DNA of 40,008 nucleotides from a virus. Below are positions 13,449 through 19,270 of the stretch, one piece after another. The DNA is taken from the IMG/VR virus record IMGVR_UViG_3300024520_000186, positions 1-40,008 of that record, one strand, 5' to 3'. The stretch's first letter is position 1. Each line of letters starts with the position of its first letter. The notes beneath the pieces were generated by a model. It made no database searches. It was given only the letters and a program-made list of their open reading frames with translations, and had not been told where the DNA came from. Position numbers and translations under genes: made by a program.

Positions 13449-14530
13449 GCAGCAGCCTCCACAAATTCAACGCTCATATTTTCACCGCTGACGAATTCAA
13501 CGGCCATTTCGACTTCGTTCTGGAAATCTTGCAAGGCGACCAGTGAAGCCACAGGCACTCCAATTTTTACGAATCCATTGACTGACACGATATTCGCACC
13601 TGCCAGGAGCTTTCCCACATAGGCGTTTTGCCTCATGACGGCGGCCTGTAAGCTCTCAAAAAACTCAGGTTCTTCTATCCCCGCCCGATGCAAAACAGAC
13701 TCAGGAATCGCCACGCCGCGTCCCTGCTCAGGAAAAGGCGGCGCGTCTGACGTATCAATGCCTGACCTCAACGTTTCAAACACCATGCCTGCCGGGTTGG
13801 TGAGATTGTCCCATGATACGGAGTCTCTAACGTGTCGGAATGCTCCTTCAATTTCTTCTTTGGAATATCCTTCTTTTAGCATAGCGAATAATCCACCTTG
13901 TTCAACATTGGGGAAGCCTGCATCTTTTACGCTTTTTAAAACATTAAAAAACCAATCTTTGTCATCATCATCATTACTCAATGATGATGTAGATGTATTT
14001 ATTAATGTCTTTTTATATGTACTTATAGCGTCCTTTTTTGGGGGGTCGGACGTGCCGTCTTGCCCTACTGAAATAGGCATCTGCGTATTAGCCACAGGTT
14101 TACACGTATTAACCACAGGTTTACACGTATTAACCACAGGTTTACAGGTATTAACCACAGGTTTACAGGTATTAACCACAGGTTTACAGGTATTAACCAC
14201 AGGTTCACACCCTTCCTCACTTTCGGCTATATCAGAGACTTTGGAGGATGTTTTTATGTATATCCTCCGCCTGTGTTTCTTGTCATATTCAAGGCGTATG
14301 TAGCCTTGTTTCCTAAGCTGCCCTACCCATTTCGAGACAGCTTGACGGCTTACTCCGTAAAGTTCCGCAAAATATTCGTTCTCTGCCGTGCAATATCCAA
14401 ATAATTTCGTCAGGGCTGTAATTTCTCCATAGAGCAGTTTCGCGTTCGGATAAATCTTCTTATCATACCGGACATCAGCCGGAATGATGGCGAAATACGC
14501 CGGGTTTTGTTTCTCTTGTTTTTCTTCCAT
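13445..14530 (-). CDS. Replication initiator-like protein with N-terminal winged HTH and internal repeats
   Basis: The first 95 residues match the HTH_36 / phage replication O-type pattern: YFAIIPADVRYDKKIYPNAK, then a recognition region LYGVSRQAVSKWVGQLRKQG and RIYIKT. Residues about 109-150 are six tandem heptads, CKPVVNT with small variations, encoded by 21-bp DNA repeats. A helical C-terminal domain follows (PNVEQGGLFAMLKEGYSKEE and later AVMRQNAYVGKLLAGANIV). Lambda O and many related phages carry iterons of the origin inside the initiator gene, so the repeats are probably the origin. The start codon follows GAGGAAAGAAACGA. Confidence 0.75.
   Translation of the reverse strand: MEEKQEKQNPAYFAIIPADVRYDKKIYPNAKLLYGEITALTKLFGYCTAENEYFAELYGVSRQAVSKWVGQLRKQGYIRLEYDKKHRRRIYIKTSSKVSDIAESEEGCEPVVNTCKPVVNTCKPVVNTCKPVVNTCKPVVNTCKPVANTQMPISVGQDGTSDPPKKDAISTYKKTLINTSTSSLSNDDDDKDWFFNVLKSVKDAGFPNVEQGGLFAMLKEGYSKEEIEGAFRHVRDSVSWDNLTNPAGMVFETLRSGIDTSDAPPFPEQGRGVAIPESVLHRAGIEEPEFFESLQAAVMRQNAYVGKLLAGANIVSVNGFVKIGVPVASLVALQDFQNEVEMAVEFVSGENMSVEFVEAAA
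14085..14210. repeat. Six tandem 21-bp iterons, candidate replication origin
   Basis: Six contiguous 21-base units run from 14085 to 14210. Each has the core TTAACCACAGGTT and they differ at only a few positions. Each unit has an internal inverted element AACC-ACA-GGTT. They lie inside the initiator gene and encode a heptad repeat. The arrangement resembles origin iterons rather than CRISPR, since no spacers occur between units. Confidence 0.8.
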
Positions 14531-14660
14531 TCGTTTCTTTCCTCTGTTCCGTTCTTATCCTCGCACACGTGGCATCAAAATTGACACAACAATCTTCTTC
14601 TTGACATGACTTACACATCTCGATAATTCGCAACTGTTCTGCGTTCATTTCTTCTTTCAT
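14475..14660 (-). CDS. Small Cys-rich protein overlapping the initiator start
   Basis: The 61-residue product (MKEEMNAEQLRIIEMCKSC) has CKSCQEEDCCVNFDATC in its middle, suggesting a zinc-binding fold. AAGGT lies seven bases upstream. It overlaps the initiator gene by 56 bases in another frame, so its C-terminal third is less certain. No family was recognised. Confidence 0.55.
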   Translation of the reverse strand: MKEEMNAEQLRIIEMCKSCQEEDCCVNFDATCARIRTEQRKETNGRKTRETKPGVFRHHSG

Positions 14661-14665
14661 GTTGT

Positions 14666-15409
14666 TTACCTTATTTTCAGTAGCGTCTTATATGTCTCTA
14701 TTACGTCATTCGTACAATCCATCACGACTGTCAAATGATCGCCAGGGTTCCCCCTGGCGATTGCGTGCGGTATTTCCGCACCGGTCAGCGTCTTCTTGTA
14801 CTTAATATTCAACTCGTCGCAGACGGCATGTAGGGAAATCATCAGGCGGTGTGCGTCTTCGCAGTTGTATTTCCTGATAAAATCAACCATCAGATCAACC
14901 TGGTTTTGGCTGTTTTCAGGCTTCAAGATTTCAGGCAACTTGACATCGTTCCGTCTACAGGCAAGCCTCATTTTTGAAAAATCGAACTTAAACGAGTTGA
15001 ACCCGACAATCCTTGAGTATTCAGACGAACACGAGTCAAGAAAATCAGTAACGCCAACCATCATCTCTTTCTCGCCTTCAAACATCCTGGCGTCAACGCC
15101 TTCATCCCTTAATATTGACAAATCATCTCCTGATAAATTGAGTGTTGAAAAGTTTAGAAGATTCCCATCTGCGGCTAATCCGATACATCCAATAGGAGCG
15201 GCGTTCAGACATGCACTCTTTTCCCGTATCTTATCACACTCTTTTTGATATTTATCATTAATTTCCTTCTGATACGCCGCGATCTTTTCAGCGTCCCTGT
15301 AGTTTCTGGGGACGTTCCCCCGTTCTATTTCCGCACATGCGGACAGGACAAACTTTTCAGACGCATGACGAGTCTCGATGTCTGTTACAAAATCACGAAC
15401 ATTCATCAT
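14666..15409 (-). CDS. DEDD-type 3'-5' exonuclease
   Basis: The 247-residue protein shows the three exonuclease motifs of the DnaQ/PolB-like family: FVTDIETRH (D10, E12), IVGFNSFKFDFSKM for motif II, and MDCTNDVIETYKTLL for motif III. It probably removes 3' nucleotides during replication or recombination. The window holds no DNA polymerase, so it may work with host polymerase. The start overlaps the previous gene's stop (ATGATGA). A second ATG follows immediately. Confidence 0.8.
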   Translation of the reverse strand: MMNVRDFVTDIETRHASEKFVLSACAEIERGNVPRNYRDAEKIAAYQKEINDKYQKECDKIREKSACLNAAPIGCIGLAADGNLLNFSTLNLSGDDLSILRDEGVDARMFEGEKEMMVGVTDFLDSCSSEYSRIVGFNSFKFDFSKMRLACRRNDVKLPEILKPENSQNQVDLMVDFIRKYNCEDAHRLMISLHAVCDELNIKYKKTLTGAEIPHAIARGNPGDHLTVVMDCTNDVIETYKTLLKIR

Positions 15410-15687
15410 GATTTCATCCCCCCTTTCTTGTATTCTGGCGGCTGGGATTTGCGAGTGTCAAGGATTCCTTTGAGATACAATTCAGTGAATTTACTGTAAA
15501 TGTCATCGACTGACGTTGCCTCAAAGTCTACAATAGAATCCCAAAGCATTCCTTTGTTCGTGTCGATACGTAGCTTGACATTTCTGACGTGAAACGTGCC
15601 TGACAGCGTTGTCGTAGCGTCTACATCTGGTGTTGACTTCATTCCTTCAGATCTCGTTTCTGTGAGGTCTTCTTTCATTGTGCTCAT
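15406..15687 (-). CDS. Hypothetical protein
   Basis: The 93-residue protein (MSTMKEDLTETRSEGMKST) starts after AGGAGAAGAAACC. The middle looks beta-rich (TFHVRNVKLRIDTNKG), and the end is basic (EYKKGGMKS). The gene order, directly before the exonuclease with a 4-base overlap, suggests a replication accessory. No family was recognised. Confidence 0.6.
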   Translation of the reverse strand: MSTMKEDLTETRSEGMKSTPDVDATTTLSGTFHVRNVKLRIDTNKGMLWDSIVDFEATSVDDIYSKFTELYLKGILDTRKSQPPEYKKGGMKS

Positions 15688-15726
15688 AATGGTTTCTTCT
15701 CCTGTGTTTGTTGGTTTGCGTTATCT

Positions 15727-15822
15727 TCATACAAAATTGATAATAGAGCGGTGTGCCTGGACAAATGACTCCGCCTCCCTCTTTACTTCTGACTCATTCC
15801 CGGTAAATAAAATATATTTCAT
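15727..15822 (-). CDS. Tiny hypothetical protein (31 residues)
   Basis: The frame starts MKYILFTGNESEVKREAESF and ends HRSIINFV. Its ATG overlaps the stop of the upstream tiny gene as TAATG, which favours translational coupling. No ribosome-binding site of its own and no family were recognised. The assignment rests on the overlap only. Confidence 0.4.
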   Translation of the reverse strand: MKYILFTGNESEVKREAESFVQAHRSIINFV

Positions 15823-15917
15823 TAAAAAGGGGTGCATCCTGCTGCTAAAACGCTCAAGACAATAGATGCTACTGCGAACGCTGCTAAACTTACAAAATTA
15901 ATTACTTCGTTTTCCAT
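15822..15917 (-). CDS. Tiny membrane/lipoprotein-like peptide (31 residues)
   Basis: The product has a short acidic N-terminus (MENEVINF) and an uninterrupted hydrophobic stretch ending VLSVLAAGCTPF. LAAGC resembles a lipobox, although the usual aliphatic residue at -3 is Ala. The start overlaps the preceding gene by 20 bases and has no good ribosome-binding site. It could be a membrane peptide such as a lysis or entericidin-like factor, but that is only a guess. Confidence 0.4.
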   Translation of the reverse strand: MENEVINFVSLAAFAVASIVLSVLAAGCTPF

Positions 15918-16113
15918 TGGCATATTTAGCCTGTAATATCGGCAAAGCGATTTTGACCGCTTCACGATACAAGAAGCTAACTCCTGTGTTTTTCCTTCCG
16001 TTATTCTCCTTGACGATGGCAGGTCTGACGCCTGCCATCTTTAAGAGAGTTTCATAATCTTTTTTGATTTCTTGCGTACCATTAAAACTCAAGATTTCTT
16101 TTTTCTCATTCAT
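15898..16113 (-). CDS. Small hypothetical protein
   Basis: The 71-residue product (MNEKKEILSFNGTQEIKKD) starts four bases after the upstream stop. It contains a possible helix-turn-helix-like run, YETLLKMAGVRPAIVKENNG, and ends with a helix and NGKRSN. A longer frame overlaps the upstream gene and has no signals. No family was recognised. Confidence 0.6.
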   Translation of the reverse strand: MNEKKEILSFNGTQEIKKDYETLLKMAGVRPAIVKENNGRKNTGVSFLYREAVKIALPILQAKYANGKRSN

Positions 16114-16117
16114 GATT

Positions 16118-16900
16118 CTATACCAGTTCTTCGAGGTTTTCCGCCATAGAGTAGCGAGCAGACCTGAACTCAGAATTATCATTCTGCGTGATATGATCAA
16201 GCCATGTCAAGAAGTCGTTTGGCAGATTTTCGATTGACGAAAATTGGAACACATCATATAACTGCTCAGGGGACAGGCTTCCACCGGTCTTTATTTCGTC
16301 AATAACTGTTTGAACGTCGCATTCCCCCGCGTCCAGGCGGTCAACTACTGAATCATACACGCTCTGAAGATTTTTGTAGACGATCCCGTCAAACATTTCA
16401 AGATAATCTTTTTTAGCGGGCGAGGTTTGCGCGACTGTATTCCAGTTGTTTTTGGATGCGATCCCCTTCGAAGAGGAGTCAAGGTATGCTCTCAAAAAGT
16501 CGATAGCTTCACTGATGTCATCCAACGCCTCTTTCAATTTTGATTCTGTCAGAGATAATCTGTCTGAAAGGTTCTGGCGGGCGTTCATCTCTTCTTTTGT
16601 GAGGTGTCCCGATTTGTACGCTTCTAAAATGTGGATTCCTGAAAGGATGAAAGGAGACCATGTAGGATCGACGTAAAGAAGAGCCACCACTTCATGATGT
16701 GTTTTTTGCTGCTCGTTCAGGATGATATTTTGACGAGTAAGCAGGATTTCGAGAAGTTGTTTAAGGTCTTCTTTGTGGGCTGAATCGGCTTTGTGACCGG
16801 CTTCTGTGGTTATCATCTGTTCTCCTTTACAGAAAGTCGAAAGGATATTTCGACTTTTGTTGTTGGCTGCTATTACGTTTTTAACTTGTTCTAAATACAT
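16118..16900 (-). CDS. Hypothetical helical protein, first gene of the early operon
   Basis: The 260-residue protein is almost entirely helical, with long charged stretches (LTESKLKEALDDISEAIDFL). Two starts have ribosome-binding sites: 16900 (CAGGAG nine bases upstream) and 16816 (AAGGAG five bases upstream, MITTEAGHKADSAHKED). Two forms of 260 and 232 residues may therefore be made. It is the first gene after the promoter at 17022-17050, so it is probably expressed early. I do not recognise a family. Confidence 0.65.
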   Translation of the reverse strand: MYLEQVKNVIAANNKSRNILSTFCKGEQMITTEAGHKADSAHKEDLKQLLEILLTRQNIILNEQQKTHHEVVALLYVDPTWSPFILSGIHILEAYKSGHLTKEEMNARQNLSDRLSLTESKLKEALDDISEAIDFLRAYLDSSSKGIASKNNWNTVAQTSPAKKDYLEMFDGIVYKNLQSVYDSVVDRLDAGECDVQTVIDEIKTGGSLSPEQLYDVFQFSSIENLPNDFLTWLDHITQNDNSEFRSARYSMAENLEELV

Positions 16901-17021
16901 TGGTTTATCTCCTGTTGTTGGTTTGGTTTATGTTGGTTAATACGTTTACTCTGAACTTGCGTGTAGAGCAGATATGCCATTAAGCATTTACTCCGCTGTT
17001 ACCGTCAAACTCATTATGTCT

Positions 17022-17050
17022 AAAGTAAGCATAAAACCTTTTTTTGTCAA
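17022..17050 (-). promoter_or_regulatory. Promoter of the leftward early operon
   Basis: TTGACA (17050-17045) and TACTTT (17027-17022) are separated by 17 bases on the minus strand, and TG lies near the -10 element. The predicted start is near 17015, leaving a leader of about 115 bases before the first start codon. Confidence 0.65.
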
Positions 17051-17080
17051 GTAAAAACATAAAATATTTATAGTTTTGTG

Positions 17081-17188
17081 TAAAAAACAAGGGGAGGAAA
17101 CCACTCCCCCCCTCATACTAACCAACATAGGAGATCAAGAGAGAGGTTGGGAGCCACGCTCTTGAGAAGAACCACAGGCATTCTCTGT
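17081..17188 (-). ncRNA. Candidate small regulatory RNA in the divergent control region
   Basis: The element has its own promoter (17194-17221) and an intrinsic terminator. On the minus strand the terminator is GGGGAG-loop-CTCCCC (17109-17091) followed by TTGTTTTTTA. The transcript would be about 105 bases. It would start with a CACAG/CTGTG hairpin (17173-17189), followed by a TCAAGAG/CTCTTGA hairpin (17135-17165) and then the terminator. No start codon with a ribosome-binding site is evident on this strand. The likely role is trans regulation of early functions. An untranslated leader that reaches the next operon only on readthrough is the main alternative. Confidence 0.6.
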
Positions 17189-17193
17189 GATAC

Positions 17194-17221
17194 AGTATAA
17201 GCGATTTTGTCGAAAAGTCAA
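17194..17221 (-). promoter_or_regulatory. Promoter of the candidate small RNA
   Basis: TTGACT (17221-17216) and TATACT (17199-17194) are separated by 16 bases on the minus strand. The predicted start is about 17187. It is back-to-back with the rightward promoter, with 28 bases between the two -35 elements. Confidence 0.65.
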
Positions 17222-17249
17222 GGGGAACGGACGTATTTTTATTTTGAGA

Positions 17250-17278
17250 TTGACAGGCGGCCTATTATGCACTATATT
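17250..17278 (+). promoter_or_regulatory. Consensus promoter of the rightward ParB-methyltransferase operon
   Basis: TTGACA (17250-17255), a 17-base spacer and TATATT (17273-17278) match the sigma70 consensus closely. The start is predicted at about 17285. A 10-bp palindrome AAACATGTTT (17292-17301) just downstream could be an operator. Confidence 0.8.
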
Positions 17279-17306
17279 AATTACGCTACCCAAACATGTT
17301 TCATTA

Positions 17307-17379
17307 GGCCAGGAGACTCTTGAAGTGGCAACGCTCAAGACGCGATAAATCGCGGGTAGCAGTCTCCCGGCCTTTTTTT
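17307..17379 (+). promoter_or_regulatory. Three-way-junction leader RNA ending in a U-tract (attenuator candidate)
   Basis: A closing helix pairs GGCCAGGAGACT (17307-17318) with AGTCTCCCGGCC (17361-17372), with one mismatch. Inside it are two hairpins: CTTGA...TCAAG (17319-17339), with a GTG-GCAA-CGC tip that has a GNRA tetraloop, and CGCGA-TAAA-TCGCG (17341-17354). Seven Ts follow at 17373-17379, and the next gene starts 15 bases later. The fold would terminate most transcripts from the strong promoter unless it is rearranged. Confidence 0.7.
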
Positions 17380-17394
17380 GTGGAGAATCGAATC

Positions 17395-18639
17395 ATGGAA
17401 AAAGAATTTCATCCAATCGCCAACATATTCCCTATGATGTCAGAAGAGGAGACAAAGGGACTGACAGAGGATATTTCACAGAATGGATTAAAGGAGTCAA
17501 TCTGGTTACACCCTGACGGACGTATTATTGACGGTAGGAATCGCTATAATGCCTGTCAGCAGGCAGGGGTTGAACCAGTGTTTAACACTTGGAATGGAAA
17601 AGGCTCTCTTGTGGCCTTCGTGATCTCGCTCAACTTGCACCGCCGTCACCTTTCATCTATCCAAAAAGCCGCCGTTGGTTTTGAGTCCCTGCCATTCCTG
17701 GAAGCAGAGGCAAAAGAACGTCAGCTTAGAACATCAGCAAACAGGGAAAAGGCAAAAGAGGAGCAAAATCTTGTGGTGCAAAAAATTGCACAACAAGATT
17801 TTGCTCCAAAGGAAGAAAACAAGTCACGAACACAGGCGGCTAAGATGGTTGGAACGAATAAGCAGTATATTTCTGATATGAAGAAGTATAAAGAGGAGTG
17901 TCCAGATGTGTTTGACGCTGCCAAAGAAGGGAAAGTCAATGGTTCGCAGGCAAAAGCCATTGCTAAACTTGACGAACCAACACGTAAAACCGTCATTACT
18001 CGGATTGCGCAAGAGCCTGAAACACCCGCAAAAAGCATTTTGAGAGATGAACAGCAAAGAAAACGAGTCAATATTGCAAAGGATAGTGAAACGTCAACAC
18101 GCGCCTGTCATCAGTCTATACATGAAATAACAACAAAGTATCGCGTTATTTATGCCGATCCTCCTTGGTTTTATGGGAATGACCAAACCAAAGCCATGCC
18201 AGGAAGTACACGGCCTGAAGATCACTATGTCGCTATGCCCTTGCAAGACATCTGCGATCTGCCTGTTAAACGGATAACCTTAGACGATGCTGTCTTGTTC
18301 TTGTGGGTAACATCCCCTTTGTTGGAAGAAAGTTTTCAGGTCATCAGGGCGTGGGGATTCAAATATAAAACGTCGTTCGTATGGGATAAGGTCAAGCATA
18401 ATTTCGGACACTATAACAGTGTTCGCCATGAATTGCTTTTAATCGCTACTAAGGGAAGTTGTACGCCTGACAAGAAGATATTGCATGATAGTGTCCAGAG
18501 TATAGAGAGAACCGAACACAGCGCAAAACCTGACGTATTCAGAGGATTTATTGACGAACTGTATGACGTTGGAAACCGTATCGAGTTATTTTCACGAACT
18601 AAAAACGAAGGGTGGGATTCATGGGGGAATCAATTATGA
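17395..18639 (+). CDS. ParB-domain / MT-A70 adenine methyltransferase fusion
   Basis: The 414-residue protein begins with a ParB-like domain (LTEDISQNGLKESIWLHPDG, then RIIDGRNRYNACQQAG). A helix-turn-helix-rich middle follows (SRTQAAKMVGTNKQYISDMK). The C-terminal half is an MT-A70-type methyltransferase with the catalytic DPPW (residues 255-258) and an LFLWVTSPLLEES segment. It probably methylates adenine N6 in DNA at sites chosen by the N-terminal part. The start at 17395 follows GGAG by nine bases. An upstream in-frame GTG lies in the terminator and lacks a binding site. The gene heads the plus-strand operon. Confidence 0.85.
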   Translation: MEKEFHPIANIFPMMSEEETKGLTEDISQNGLKESIWLHPDGRIIDGRNRYNACQQAGVEPVFNTWNGKGSLVAFVISLNLHRRHLSSIQKAAVGFESLPFLEAEAKERQLRTSANREKAKEEQNLVVQKIAQQDFAPKEENKSRTQAAKMVGTNKQYISDMKKYKEECPDVFDAAKEGKVNGSQAKAIAKLDEPTRKTVITRIAQEPETPAKSILRDEQQRKRVNIAKDSETSTRACHQSIHEITTKYRVIYADPPWFYGNDQTKAMPGSTRPEDHYVAMPLQDICDLPVKRITLDDAVLFLWVTSPLLEESFQVIRAWGFKYKTSFVWDKVKHNFGHYNSVRHELLLIATKGSCTPDKKILHDSVQSIERTEHSAKPDVFRGFIDELYDVGNRIELFSRTKNEGWDSWGNQL

Positions 18640-19238
18640 ATAGTCAATTATCATTATTAGAACCTGTCAGACAACAAATGAATGACGTAAAAGGGAATAC
18701 GCACCTTGTTAATTATGGTATTCAGACAGAAACGAGTGATTATCATGTTCATATTGCATACCTGAGCCAACACGCTTACATATTCCCAACGAAGGTCGGG
18801 ATCGCCTTAGTCATGCAAAAAGGTCATAATCAGAGCAAGGATGTCTTTATGAATGCCAGTGATGGAAGGAAGCTCAAAACGGCCAAAGGGTTCCCGGTTG
18901 GCGTTGGTGAGTTTAGCGAGATGCAAGAGGTTTTGATTCCTTCTGACGTTCATCAAAAAAACCAAATTCATTTTAAAATGTCCACTACAATGAAAGGGCA
19001 GATTGCTGTCAAGATTACCCTGGAAATGCTGAAACGTCATCTTATCAACTTGCCTCTGGACGTAAACGAGATTAATGATAAAACATTACAGATACAGGGG
19101 TCTGACATTATCGTCAAAATGAATACGAGATTACAGGTAAAGTGTGACTTTCAGGGAGGGTCAAAGAAATATAATAAGTTTTGCACGGGTAACTTATTTT
19201 TACAGACTCACGAGTGTAACCCGTTCAGGAAGTTTTGA
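18636..19238 (+). CDS. Hypothetical protein of the ParB-methyltransferase operon
   Basis: The 200-residue product starts MNSQLSLLEPVRQQMNDVK at an ATGA overlap with the upstream stop. The protein appears beta-rich in the middle (YHVHIAYLSQHAYIFPTKVG). It has helical and basic elements at the end (KKYNKFCTGNLFLQTHECN). No family was recognised. Its position between a DNA methyltransferase and a DNA translocase suggests a role in DNA handling or protection. Confidence 0.65.
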   Translation: MNSQLSLLEPVRQQMNDVKGNTHLVNYGIQTETSDYHVHIAYLSQHAYIFPTKVGIALVMQKGHNQSKDVFMNASDGRKLKTAKGFPVGVGEFSEMQEVLIPSDVHQKNQIHFKMSTTMKGQIAVKITLEMLKRHLINLPLDVNEINDKTLQIQGSDIIVKMNTRLQVKCDFQGGSKKYNKFCTGNLFLQTHECNPFRKF

Positions 19239-19270
19239 TATTAACCAACAAACCAACACAGGAGAAACCA

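Noticed and set aside
14085-14210. CRISPR array
   Set aside because: The 21-bp units are contiguous, without spacers, and encode a heptad in the initiator.
13635-14303. Long plus-strand open frame opposite the initiator gene
   Set aside because: It is antisense to a well-supported gene, and its length comes from the tandem repeats being open in several frames.
17135-17338. Minus-strand 67-codon frame in the control region
   Set aside because: It has no ribosome-binding site and overlaps two promoters, the attenuator and the small RNA.
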